Source: JAAFIP01 sp043774625
Lineage (GTDB): Bacteria; Pseudomonadota; Gammaproteobacteria; Burkholderiales; Burkholderiaceae_C
Assembly (NCBI GenBank): GCA_043774625.1
Contig: JAYVTG010000106.1
Location: forward strand, 1-51,535
Direction: 5' to 3'
Length of the DNA: 51,535 bases
Under the pieces are notes generated by a model, which was given only the letters and a program-made list of their open reading frames with translations, did no database searches and was not told the origin of the DNA. Made by a program: the position numbers and the translations under genes. Below are positions 15,800-24,700 of the stretch, in pieces; position 1 is the stretch's first letter; each line of letters opens with the position of its first letter.

Positions 15800-17014
15800 A
15801 TGGCTGATCCAAGTTTCAACACCACCATGATTCCGCCGCGCAGCGCCCCTGCCCTGCGTAAGGCGGGCTTTTCATGGCGCAGCAAGCAGGCGCGTGCCAT
15901 CGTCTACCAGTTGCTGGCCGTGTCGATCATTGCATTGTTAATCTGGCTACTGGTCAGCAATACGCTGGCCAACATGAAGGCGCGCGGCATTCAAAGTGGC
16001 TTTGACTTTTTATGGCAGCCCGCAGGCTTTGACATTGGCGAAGAATGGATTGGCTATGACTCCAATAACCATTACTGGAGAGCGTTTTTAGTGGGCCTGG
16101 TCAACACCTTACGCGTGGCGATTGTTGGCATATTTTTAACCAGTATTTGGGGCACCTTGCTGGGTGTGGGGCGCTATTCACGCAACGCCCTGATTCGCGG
16201 GCTTTGCTACACCTATGTGGAATGCTTTCGCAACATTCCGGTGTTGCTGCAACTGCTGATGTGGTATTTGCTGTTCACCGAATATCTACCGCAAGTCAAT
16301 GAGGCATTGAATATTGGCAATTTGTTTTTCCTCAGTAAAAACGGCATTTCTTATCCCGTTCCCGTTTGGCAGTTAGGCCACACACTGGCACTTGCTGGCG
16401 CGGCACTGGGAGCTGCGGTGGCTTGGGCGTACGCAGGCCAAGCGCGCAAAAAGTTTGACCAGACCGGCAAACTCAGTCCGGTTTTATGGGTATCCCTGGG
16501 CTTGATCTTTGGCGTAGCCGTAGTCGGCTGGTTAGCAGGTGGTGCCCCCCGTGAATGGAATGTGCCCAAGCTCACCGAGATACAGGTAGAAGACGGCGGC
16601 TCGTTCACGCCAGAATATCTGGCGGTGTTGATTGGCCTTACGCTTTACACATCAGCCTTTGTTGCCGAGGTGGTGCGCGGCGGCATTGCCTCGGTGTCGC
16701 AGGGCCAGCACGAAGCCAGCGCTTCGCTGGGTTTGTCGCGCGGCCTGTCCATGCGCCTGGTGGTCTTGCCGCAGGCGTTGCGCGTCATCATTCCGCCCAT
16801 GACCAACCAGTTTTTAAACCTCACCAAAAACTCGTCTCTGGCTGTGGCAGTGGGCTACCCCGATGTCGTATCTATTGCCAATACATCGCTTAACCAAACG
16901 GGCCGAGCGGTAGAGTGTATTGCCATCATCATGGCCATTTACCTCACTACATCCCTGGTCACGTCTGGTTTTATGAACTGGTTTAACGCCCGCGCGGCCA
17001 TCAAGGAGAGATGA
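15800..17014 (+). CDS. aapQ: general L-amino acid ABC transporter permease
   Basis: Inner-membrane permease (404 aa from the ATG at 15800; the frame is open from 15746). It has the HisMQ-type core with LRVAIVGIFLTSIWGTLLGVG, and the coupling-loop pattern EVVRGGIASVSQGQHEASASLG near residue 290. The long extracytoplasmic insertion between the first helices is typical of AapQ rather than of short HisQ-type permeases. Its stop overlaps the aapM start (ATGA). Confidence 0.92.
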   Translation: MADPSFNTTMIPPRSAPALRKAGFSWRSKQARAIVYQLLAVSIIALLIWLLVSNTLANMKARGIQSGFDFLWQPAGFDIGEEWIGYDSNNHYWRAFLVGLVNTLRVAIVGIFLTSIWGTLLGVGRYSRNALIRGLCYTYVECFRNIPVLLQLLMWYLLFTEYLPQVNEALNIGNLFFLSKNGISYPVPVWQLGHTLALAGAALGAAVAWAYAGQARKKFDQTGKLSPVLWVSLGLIFGVAVVGWLAGGAPREWNVPKLTEIQVEDGGSFTPEYLAVLIGLTLYTSAFVAEVVRGGIASVSQGQHEASASLGLSRGLSMRLVVLPQALRVIIPPMTNQFLNLTKNSSLAVAVGYPDVVSIANTSLNQTGRAVECIAIIMAIYLTTSLVTSGFMNWFNARAAIKER

Positions 17015-18120
17015 GCATGGCTGAAATATTTGCCTCTAAACCCGAGCGCCCCGCCCCGGTCAAAACGGTGGGTCTGATGCCGTGGATTCGGCAAAACCTG
17101 TTTGCCAGCCTGCCCAATACCGCATTAACCATCGCCATCGTTGGCATCTTGGTGTGGGCGCTGTGGGGCATCTTGCAATGGGGAGTGTTCAACGCCGTGG
17201 CTGCAGCCAATGCAGACCTATGCCAAGCCGCACGCGGTATGGGTGCCTGCTGGGGGGTATTGAACGAAAAAGCGCGTTTTATCGTGCTGGGTCGCTATCC
17301 GCAGCCAGAGCACTGGCGCCCTGTCATCGCCACGCTGGCTTTGATCGGTCTGGTAGTTGCCAGTTGTAGCCGCTTTTTCTGGAAGCCCTGGTTGGTTGGC
17401 GTGTGGGTCGCAGTGTTCACACTGTTCTTTGTGCTGATGGCTGGTGGCGTACTGGGCCTGACCAAAGTGCCTACAGACCAATGGGGCGGGTTGCCGCTCA
17501 CCATCATGCTCACGGTTATCTCTATGACGGCGGCTTTCCCCATTGCCATGGCTGTGGCATTGGGGCGGCGCTCCAACATGCCCGCCATCAAAAGCCTGTG
17601 TGTGGTGTATGTGGAATTGATTCGGGGTGTGCCGCTTATCTCGGTATTGTTTATGGCCTCATTCATGCTGCCGCTTTTTATGCCTATTGGCAAATCACCC
17701 GATGTGCTGATTCGCGTCGTCATTGGCATTACCCTATTTGCTGCGGCGTACATGGCCGAGATCATTCGCGGTGGCCTGCAGTCGCTACCCAAAGGGCAAA
17801 CCGAAGCTGCGGCCAGCATTGGCCTGAGTTACTGGCAAACGCAAATCAAAATTGTGATTCCACAGGCCTTGGGCGCTGTGGTGCCCAGCATCATGAATAA
17901 CTTTATTTCGCTGTTCAAAGACACATCCTTGGTCACCATCGTGTCTTTGTACGAATTGACTGGCGCTTTGAGCCTGGCCGTAGGCTCTGACCCGAACTGG
18001 CGGCCTTTCAAAATTGAGGCGTATTTGTTTATCGCCGCCATTTACTTCATGTGCTGTTTTGCCATGTCGCGCTACAGCCTGTGGATTGAGAAGAATGTGG
18101 CTGTGGGCAGAGCCCGCTAA
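17011..18120 (+). CDS. aapM: general L-amino acid ABC transporter permease
   Basis: Second permease of the heterodimer (369 aa) with several membrane helices. The coupling loop reads EIIRGGLQSLPKGQTEAAASIG near residue 250. Overlaps aapQ by four bases and precedes the ATPase gene by 25 bp. Length and the large N-terminal extension fit AapM/BztC. Confidence 0.92.
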   Translation: MSMAEIFASKPERPAPVKTVGLMPWIRQNLFASLPNTALTIAIVGILVWALWGILQWGVFNAVAAANADLCQAARGMGACWGVLNEKARFIVLGRYPQPEHWRPVIATLALIGLVVASCSRFFWKPWLVGVWVAVFTLFFVLMAGGVLGLTKVPTDQWGGLPLTIMLTVISMTAAFPIAMAVALGRRSNMPAIKSLCVVYVELIRGVPLISVLFMASFMLPLFMPIGKSPDVLIRVVIGITLFAAAYMAEIIRGGLQSLPKGQTEAAASIGLSYWQTQIKIVIPQALGAVVPSIMNNFISLFKDTSLVTIVSLYELTGALSLAVGSDPNWRPFKIEAYLFIAAIYFMCCFAMSRYSLWIEKNVAVGRAR

Positions 18121-18145
18121 ATCTGATTGCTACCGAGGAATAAAA

Positions 18146-18889
18146 ATGACAGCACCCATCATCAGCTTTGAAAAAGTCAACAAATGGTATGGCAATAACT
18201 TTCATGTGCTGCGCGATATCGACTTGAACATAGCGCAAGGCGAACGCCTGGTGATTTGCGGGCCATCTGGCTCAGGCAAGTCCACACTCATCCGCTGCAT
18301 CAACGCGCTGGAGGAATACCAGGAAGGCAAGCTCACGGTCGCAGGTTCGGTGCTGGGCGACGATATAAAAGCCATTGACGCGGTACGCCGTGAAGTGGGC
18401 ATGGTGTTTCAGCAGTTCAACCTCTTCCCGCATTTGACCGTGCTAGAAAATCTCACGCTGTCGCCCACCTGGGTAGCAGGCATGCCCAAAAAAGAAGCTA
18501 TTGAACGCGCCATGCAGCAACTAGAACGCGTGAAGATTGCCGAGCAAGCCCACAAATACCCGTTGCAACTCTCGGGCGGTCAGCAGCAGCGCGTAGCCAT
18601 TGCTCGCGCACTATGTCTCACGCCCAAGATCATGCTGTTTGACGAGCCCACCTCTGCCCTGGACCCCGAGATGATCAAAGAGGTACTGGACGTGATGATC
18701 GAACTGGCCAAGGGCGGCATGACCATGCTGTGCGTGACGCACGAAATGGGCTTTGCCAAAGCCGTTGCTGACCGCGTGATTTTCATGGACCAGGGACAGA
18801 TCGTCGAAGAAAACAAGCCAAATGAATTCTTTAACCACCCCAGGACAGACCGAGCACAAGATTTTTTGTCGAAAATTTTGGGGCATTGA
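18146..18889 (+). CDS. aapP: general L-amino acid ABC transporter ATPase
   Basis: ATP-binding subunit (247 aa) with Walker A GPSGSGKST at 39-47, Q-loop VFQQFNLFPH, signature LSGGQQQR at 142-149 and Walker B IMLFDEPTS at 162-170. The ATG at 18146 follows a GAGGAA site; the open frame extends upstream only inside aapM. The amidotransferase gene starts 11 bp after its stop. Confidence 0.94.
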   Translation: MTAPIISFEKVNKWYGNNFHVLRDIDLNIAQGERLVICGPSGSGKSTLIRCINALEEYQEGKLTVAGSVLGDDIKAIDAVRREVGMVFQQFNLFPHLTVLENLTLSPTWVAGMPKKEAIERAMQQLERVKIAEQAHKYPLQLSGGQQQRVAIARALCLTPKIMLFDEPTSALDPEMIKEVLDVMIELAKGGMTMLCVTHEMGFAKAVADRVIFMDQGQIVEENKPNEFFNHPRTDRAQDFLSKILGH

Positions 18890-18900
18890 AGGAGAGTCTT

Positions 18901-19734
18901 ATGTGCCAATTGCTTGGAATGAATTCCGCAGCCCCTGCAGACTTGCGGTTTTCGTTTACCGGTTTCGCTGCACGCGGTGGCCTAACCGACAACCACGCTG
19001 ATGGTTTTGGAGTAGGTTTTTTTGAAGACAAGGCCTGCCGCCTGTTTATGGATAGCCAGCCTGCTGCGCAGTCCCCCGTGGCGGATCTCATCAAGCAATA
19101 CCCCATCAAGTCGCGCAACGTGATAGCGCATATTCGCAAAGCCACGCAGGGCGATGCCATGCGCCTGGAAAACTGCCACCCCTTTGTGCGCGAACTATGG
19201 GGCAGGCACTGGTTGTTTGCCCATAACGGCGATTTGAAAAATTACGAACCTGAACTGGACGGCGCGTACCTGCCCATTGGCAACACCGATAGCGAAAAAG
19301 CGTTTTGCGATATGCTGCAAAGCCTGCGCAAAATAAGCCCCCGGGAGCCATGCAGTCCCACCGTGGTTTTTGACGCGTTGTGCGAAGTGGCGCAACGCAC
19401 ATCGGGGCACGGTGTATTCAATTTCTTGCTGTCCAACGGACAAACCATGTTTGCGCACTGTTCTACCCGGCTGTGGTATTTGCTGCGCCAGTGGCCGTTT
19501 TCAAACGCCAAATTGATAGATGCCGACTTGAGCATGGACTTTGCACAGACCAATACCCAAAACGACAGGCTCTGCGTTATTGCTACCCAACCGCTCACCA
19601 CCAACGAGCCATGGCAACAACTGGCACCTGGCCAACTACTGTGGGTCGAAAACGGCAGGGTAATGCATCAAGCACAGCTAGAAGTCAGTGCAGAAGTACA
19701 GCGAAGGAACCAAGAAAACCTGGCGTGTGTGTAA
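18901..19734 (+). CDS. class II glutamine amidotransferase (YafJ-like)
   Basis: A 277-residue stand-alone Ntn-type glutamine amidotransferase domain. Starting at the ATG after GGAG puts the catalytic cysteine at position 2 (MCQLLGMN) after removal of Met. Other family features are GLTDNHADGFGVGFF, the RKATQG block and HNGDLKNY. It releases ammonia from glutamine or a gamma-glutamyl compound; the acceptor is unknown. Its position between an amino-acid importer and gamma-glutamyltransferase suggests handling of gamma-glutamyl compounds. Confidence 0.88.
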   Translation: MCQLLGMNSAAPADLRFSFTGFAARGGLTDNHADGFGVGFFEDKACRLFMDSQPAAQSPVADLIKQYPIKSRNVIAHIRKATQGDAMRLENCHPFVRELWGRHWLFAHNGDLKNYEPELDGAYLPIGNTDSEKAFCDMLQSLRKISPREPCSPTVVFDALCEVAQRTSGHGVFNFLLSNGQTMFAHCSTRLWYLLRQWPFSNAKLIDADLSMDFAQTNTQNDRLCVIATQPLTTNEPWQQLAPGQLLWVENGRVMHQAQLEVSAEVQRRNQENLACV

Positions 19735-19747
19735 TAGGAGCCTAGCC

Positions 19748-21550
19748 ATGGTAAACATTGCGCGACCAGCTATTCTTTCTATAGCAGTGCTCATTCTTTG
19801 GGGCTGTGTCAACGCGCCCCGCAATTCAGCACAACAACCCTTTAACCAGCTACCCAACCAACCCGAAGGCGCATCGGGTTATACAGAAAAGCCTGGCTGG
19901 GCTACCAAAAAGTTTGCCGTAGCTGCTGCCAACCCCCTGGCCACTGATGCGGGCTACCAGATACTCAAAGCAGGCGGTAGTGCCGTTGATGCAGCCATTG
20001 CAGTGCAAATGGTGCTCACACTGGTAGAGCCGCAGTCCAGCGGTATTGGCGGCGGCGCATTCTTGCTGCACTACAACGGCAAAACCACCGAGGCTTTTGA
20101 TGGCCGCGAAACAGCCCCCGCCGCGGTAGATGAAAACCTGTTCGTCGGAGCAGACGGTAAACCCCTGCCCTTTATCGAAGGTGTGGTGGGTGGTCGCAGC
20201 GTGGGCGCACCCGGCGTGGTGAAAATGCTGGAGATGGTGCACAAGCAATACGGAAAGCTGGCTTGGTCTGCCCTCTTTTCACCGGCCATCAGCTTGGCAG
20301 ACAACGGGTTCAAGGTGAGTCCGCGCTTGAACACGCTCTTGACTTTTGAGCAGTATTTGAAAAAAGACCCGGTTGCTACAGCGTACTTTTATGATGTGCA
20401 AGGCAACCCCTGGCCGGTGGGGCATACGTTGAAAAACCCCGAGCTGGCAGCCGTGCTCAAACGTATTGCTGCAGAGGGCTCCCGCGCCATGAGCCAGGGC
20501 GACATTGCCCAAGCGATCATCGACAAAGTGCAAAAACACTCCAGCAACCCCGGCAAGCTGACGCTGCAAGATTTGGCCAACTACCAGCCTAAAAAACGCG
20601 AACCTATTTGCACCGACTACAAAGCCAACAGCAAAGACTACCGCCTGTGCGGCATGCCGCCACCCAGCAGCGGCGCGATTGCTGTGGCGCAGATATTAGG
20701 CATATTGAGCCATACCCATGCCGCAACTATTAGCCTGCAAGACAGCCTGCCTGCGCCACAATGGTTACACCTGTACACCGAAGCATCCCGTCTGGCTTTT
20801 GCTGACCGCGCGCAGCACCTGGGTGACCCGGATTTTGTAACACCACCCGGCGACAACTGGGCTAACCTGGTAGCACCCACTTACCTTGCAGAACGCGCCA
20901 AACTCATTGGCGAGCAGTCCATGAAAACCGGCAAACCCGGTGTACCAGGCCCCGTGAAAGTGGCTTATGGCTTGGGCGCTGACCAACCTGAATACGGCAC
21001 CAGCCACATCAGCATCATCGACGGCTTTGGCAACGCGATCAGCATGACGACCACGATTGAAGATGCTTTTGGTTCTCGGCAAATGGTCAAAGGTTTTTTG
21101 CTGAACAACGAGTTGACCGACTTCAACTTTGCTCCCAACGATGCCGAGGGCAAACCCACCGCCAACCGCGTGCAACCAGGCAAGCGCCCGCGCAGCTCGA
21201 TGGCGCCCACCCTGGTGTTTGACAAAGCCACTGGCGAAGTACTAATAAGTGGCGGCAGCCCCGGCGGTGCACTCATCATCCACTACACCGCCAAAACGCT
21301 GTACGGGGTGCTGAACTGGGGCTTGAATACACAACAAGCCATTAACTTACCCAATTTTGGCGCAACCGGGGTACCCACGCTGCTGGAAGAAAAACGCTTT
21401 CCGTCGGCTACGGTGGATTACCTGAAATCCAAAGGCCACGAGGTGCGTGAGCTAAACATGACCAGTGGCCTGCAAGCCATCCAGCGCACCTCTACTGGCT
21501 TTTTTGGCGGAGCAGACCCTCGGAAAGAAGGTGTCGTTTTAGGCGACTAA
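19748..21550 (+). CDS. ggt: gamma-glutamyltransferase, lipoprotein form
   Basis: Hydrolyses or transfers the gamma-glutamyl group of glutathione outside the cytoplasm (600 aa precursor). The N-terminus is a lipoprotein signal with a lipobox ending at C20 (ILWGC). The proenzyme would cleave itself before the nucleophile T418 in EYGTSHISIIDG; NAISMTTTIEDAFGS and the SGGSPGG loop are conserved. The start at 19748 follows an AGGAG site, 13 bp after the amidotransferase stop. Together with aapJQMP it could release and import glutamate from glutathione. Confidence 0.92.
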   Translation: MVNIARPAILSIAVLILWGCVNAPRNSAQQPFNQLPNQPEGASGYTEKPGWATKKFAVAAANPLATDAGYQILKAGGSAVDAAIAVQMVLTLVEPQSSGIGGGAFLLHYNGKTTEAFDGRETAPAAVDENLFVGADGKPLPFIEGVVGGRSVGAPGVVKMLEMVHKQYGKLAWSALFSPAISLADNGFKVSPRLNTLLTFEQYLKKDPVATAYFYDVQGNPWPVGHTLKNPELAAVLKRIAAEGSRAMSQGDIAQAIIDKVQKHSSNPGKLTLQDLANYQPKKREPICTDYKANSKDYRLCGMPPPSSGAIAVAQILGILSHTHAATISLQDSLPAPQWLHLYTEASRLAFADRAQHLGDPDFVTPPGDNWANLVAPTYLAERAKLIGEQSMKTGKPGVPGPVKVAYGLGADQPEYGTSHISIIDGFGNAISMTTTIEDAFGSRQMVKGFLLNNELTDFNFAPNDAEGKPTANRVQPGKRPRSSMAPTLVFDKATGEVLISGGSPGGALIIHYTAKTLYGVLNWGLNTQQAINLPNFGATGVPTLLEEKRFPSATVDYLKSKGHEVRELNMTSGLQAIQRTSTGFFGGADPRKEGVVLGD

Positions 21551-21985
21551 TTTGGCCTTATGCGAAATACTGTGAGTCTGCAGCGTGACCAGCTCACGTG
21601 TTTTTCTCTGATTGGCTAGGGTGCGTGTCTAGCTTGGAGCGTTTGCGCTGCCAGGCACTGTGTGTGGTTGCGTGCCAACCCCCTCAGTTGGGGCGTATGC
21701 CGATGCTCTGTGCAGCGTAGCGGCATAAGAGGATGAGGCGCGTACAAGACGACGCAAGAAGAAATTATGCCCCGCGCCGGGGGACAGCCGCGTAGCTGCA
21801 CAGGCCATCGGCATGCGCCTGCGCGAGGTTCTGGCATACGCGAGCGCGGGGAAGGAGTAGTCAGTCACCACTAATTCGCACAGTCACGCTGGCTAATCCC
21901 CTAGCCATAGTCTGACTCTGGGTGTACGATATTTTGCCTGCGCGGCGGTGCGTGGTGGCATACATTTACCCCTAGGAGCTGCAAT
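21551..21985. other. 435-bp gap without a convincing gene; holds a long imperfect inverted repeat
   Basis: Small open frames here have implausible composition and no ribosome sites. Arms at 21692-21720 and 21790-21819 are imperfect inverse complements of about 29 bp (both contain ATGCCGATG and CTGTGCAGC in the same sense after inversion). The loop is about 70 bp. The AGGAG before 21986 serves the next gene. Confidence 0.6.
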
Positions 21986-22489
21986 ATGGCGAAACTCAAT
22001 GTGAACGGCAAAGTCCGTGATTTTGAAGCGGAGGCCGATACGCCTCTACTGTGGGTGCTGCGCGAACAGCTGGGTTTGACGGGCACCAAATACGGTTGTG
22101 GCATTGCGGCCTGCGGTGCGTGCACCGTGCATATCGACGGTGTGCCTACACGCAGCTGCGTGCGGCCCGTCCCTAGCGTCAGCATGACTGAAAAGATAGT
22201 GACGATTGAAGGCCTGTCGCCTAATGGCTCGCATCCAGTGCAAAAAGCCTGGGTGGCGCTAGACGTTCCGCAATGCGGTTACTGCCAGTGCGGCATGGTA
22301 ATGACGGCTGTAGCTTTGCTTAAAAGCAATCCCAAACCAAGCGACAAAGACATAGACGAAGCCATGACCAATATTTGCCGCTGCGGAACGTACAACCGCA
22401 TTCGTGCGGCTATCAAGGTCGTTGCTGCGGGGGGCGACACCAAAGTGGCGGGTCTGGCAATTAAACACACCGATGGGAGTACGACATGA
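21986..22489 (+). CDS. 2Fe-2S subunit of molybdenum hydroxylase (isoquinoline 1-oxidoreductase alpha-like)
   Basis: Small iron-sulfur subunit (167 aa) of the xanthine-oxidase family. The plant-type cluster cysteines are C38, C43, C46 and C58; the second cluster uses C97, C100, C131 and C133 in QCGYCQCGM and CRCGTYNRIR. It passes electrons from the molybdopterin subunit encoded next, whose ATG overlaps this stop (ATGA). The pairing with a Tat-exported large subunit lacking a separate FAD subunit fits IorAB-type aldehyde or N-heterocycle oxidases. The substrate cannot be told from sequence. Confidence 0.92.
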   Translation: MAKLNVNGKVRDFEAEADTPLLWVLREQLGLTGTKYGCGIAACGACTVHIDGVPTRSCVRPVPSVSMTEKIVTIEGLSPNGSHPVQKAWVALDVPQCGYCQCGMVMTAVALLKSNPKPSDKDIDEAMTNICRCGTYNRIRAAIKVVAAGGDTKVAGLAIKHTDGSTT

Positions 22490-24687
22490 AAACCATCATT
22501 GCTCAAAACGTTTCACGTCGCAGGTTTCTAGGCTCAAGCGCAGCCGCTGGCGGCCTGGTAGTAAGCTTTCATGTGCCGTTTGCCAGCGTGGGATATGCGC
22601 AAGCAGCTACTAATAATATAGCACCTGAGGTAAACGCCTGGGTGGTCGTCAAGCCAGACGATACTGTCATTATCCGCATTGCCCGCTCCGAAATGGGCCA
22701 AGGCACGCTCACTGGTCTATCGCAGTTGGTGGCCGAAGAACTGGAATGCGACTGGGCCAAGGTAACGGCAGAGTACCCCACACCTGGCCAGAATTTGGCA
22801 CGCAACCGGGTATGGGGCAATTTTTCTACGGGCGGTAGCCAGGGCATTCGCCAGTCGCAAGACTATGTACGCAAAGGCGGCGCAGCTGCGCGCATGATGC
22901 TGGTGCAGGCGGCAGCAGACGAGTGGAAAGTTCCAGCCGCTGAATGCACCAGTGCCAGCAGCGTCATCACGCACACGCCTACGGGCCGCAAAACCACCTA
23001 TGGCAAAGTCGCGGTATCAGCAGGCAAGCTCACAGCGCCTACTGACATCAAACTCAAAGATCCCAAAGACTGGAAAGTAACCGGCAAACGCCTGGCTCGG
23101 CTAGACACGGTAGACAAGGTGACAGGCAAACAAATCTACGGTGCAGACTTGAACATGCCCGGCATGTTGAATGCCGCCATCAAAGACTGCCCCGTATTTG
23201 GCGGCAAGGTAAAAAGCTTTGATGCCTCCAGCATTGAAAAGCACCCCGGTGTAAAGAAAGTGCTGCGCGTGGACGATAGTGCAGTAGCTGTAGTGGCCGA
23301 CACCTGGTGGCGTGCCAAAACCGCACTGGATGCGTTGAAAATTGAATATGACTACGGTAACAACCAAAGCAATTCCAGCGCCGCGTTTGCCCAAGTACTC
23401 AAGGCTGCGCTGACCGATCCTGATGCAGTTTCTGGAAATAAAACAGCTGATGCCAGCACTTTTATTGCGCAAGCTGCTATGAAAATTGAAGCAGTCTACA
23501 GCTATCCGCACCAAAACCACGCCACCATGGAACCCATGAATGCAACGGTTCGCTACACCAGTGAACGTTGCGAAGTATGGACGCCTACGCAAAACGGCGA
23601 AGCCGCCTTGGCTGCTACGGCAGAGGCATCTGGACTGCCTGCGGCCAAATGTGAAGTTTACAAATTGCACCTGGGTGGTGGCTTTGGCAGGCGCGGCCAG
23701 ACCGACTGGATTCGCCAGGCGGTAGCCATTGCCAAAGAAATGCCGGGCACACCCATCAAGCTTTTGTGGTCGCGTGAGGAGGATATGCTGCATGGCAAGT
23801 ACCATCCTGTCACGCAGTGCAAAATGACAGCAGGCCTGGATGCCGCAGGCAATATCACCGCGCTGCACATGCGCATTGCAGGCCAGTCCATTTTGGCAGG
23901 TGTTGCGCCGCAAAACATCAAAGACGGTCTGGACCCGGTCGTTTTTCAGGGCCTGAACGCCGGCGGTGCCGAGGGTGCGTTTGGCTACAACATACCCAAC
24001 CTGCTGATTGACCACGCTATGCGCAACCCCAGCACACCTGTGGGCTTTTGGCGCGGCGTGAACTTGAACCAAAACACGATTTACGTGGAAAGTTTTATCG
24101 ACGAAATTGCCGCGCACACCAAGCAAGACCCACTGGCCCTGCGCCGCAAATTGATGGACAAAGCGCCCAAACATTTAGCCGTGCTCAATGCCGTAGCAGA
24201 GCGCGTCAAATGGGGGAGCCCCGCAGCCGATGTGAATGGACAAAAAGTATTCCGTGGCCTGGCACAAACCCACGGCTTTGGCAGCTACGTGGCCGCCTGC
24301 GCCGAAGTGTCGGTTAGTGCCGACGGTGAGTTGACTATCCATCGTATCGTCGCCGCGACCGACCCTGGCTACGCGGTGAACCCACAGCAAATTGAAGCGC
24401 AGGTAGAAGGCTCTTTTGCTTATGGCTTATCGGCAGCCTTGTTTGGAGAATGCACCGTGAAAGATGGCCGCGTGGAACAAGACAACTTCAACACCTACCC
24501 GGTCGTGCAGATGCGCCACATGCCCAAGGTGGAAACGGTTTTGGTGCCATCAGGGGGCTTTTGGGGTGGGGTGGGAGAGCCAACGATTGCGGTAGCTGCA
24601 CCGGCAGTATTGAATGCGATTTTTGCAGCTACTGGTAAGCGTATTCGTGATTTACCTTTGAGAAACCATAGCCTCAAAAGAGCCTAA
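22486..24687 (+). CDS. molybdopterin-binding large subunit (isoquinoline 1-oxidoreductase beta-like), Tat-exported
   Basis: Catalytic subunit (733 aa) binding the molybdopterin cofactor. The N-terminus is a twin-arginine signal (SRRRFLGSSAAAGG), so the enzyme is probably folded with cofactor and exported to the periplasm. Family blocks include MGQGTLTGLSQLVAEEL, GGGFGRRGQTD and VGFWRGVNLNQN, and the C-terminal GGFWGGVGEP likely contains the active-site glutamate. Residues about 33-46, at the end of the signal peptide, are encoded by a copy of the dispersed repeat and read ASVGYAQAATNNIA. The stop is followed after 13 bp by the convergent spoVR gene. Confidence 0.92.
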   Translation: MKTIIAQNVSRRRFLGSSAAAGGLVVSFHVPFASVGYAQAATNNIAPEVNAWVVVKPDDTVIIRIARSEMGQGTLTGLSQLVAEELECDWAKVTAEYPTPGQNLARNRVWGNFSTGGSQGIRQSQDYVRKGGAAARMMLVQAAADEWKVPAAECTSASSVITHTPTGRKTTYGKVAVSAGKLTAPTDIKLKDPKDWKVTGKRLARLDTVDKVTGKQIYGADLNMPGMLNAAIKDCPVFGGKVKSFDASSIEKHPGVKKVLRVDDSAVAVVADTWWRAKTALDALKIEYDYGNNQSNSSAAFAQVLKAALTDPDAVSGNKTADASTFIAQAAMKIEAVYSYPHQNHATMEPMNATVRYTSERCEVWTPTQNGEAALAATAEASGLPAAKCEVYKLHLGGGFGRRGQTDWIRQAVAIAKEMPGTPIKLLWSREEDMLHGKYHPVTQCKMTAGLDAAGNITALHMRIAGQSILAGVAPQNIKDGLDPVVFQGLNAGGAEGAFGYNIPNLLIDHAMRNPSTPVGFWRGVNLNQNTIYVESFIDEIAAHTKQDPLALRRKLMDKAPKHLAVLNAVAERVKWGSPAADVNGQKVFRGLAQTHGFGSYVAACAEVSVSADGELTIHRIVAATDPGYAVNPQQIEAQVEGSFAYGLSAALFGECTVKDGRVEQDNFNTYPVVQMRHMPKVETVLVPSGGFWGGVGEPTIAVAAPAVLNAIFAATGKRIRDLPLRNHSLKRA
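22582..22622 (-). repeat. dispersed repeat, copy 9 (inside the large subunit gene)
   Basis: Minus-oriented copy GCCAGCGTGGGATATGCGC, then AAGCAGCTACTAATAATATAG. Read in the frame ASVGYAQAA, the same frame used in nadE, at the end of the Tat signal region. Confidence 0.85.
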
Positions 24688-24700
24688 ACGTTATAGTGCA

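Noticed and set aside
21616..21871. Small minus-strand frames in the 435-bp gap
   Set aside because: Composition is implausible, there are no ribosome sites, and they overlap the inverted repeat arms.
23452..23492. Possible degenerate repeat in the molybdenum hydroxylase gene (GCCAGC...GCGCAAGCTGCTATG)
   Set aside because: The encoded stretch before EAVYSYPHQNHATMEPMN is expected in the family, and the core is too diverged to call.
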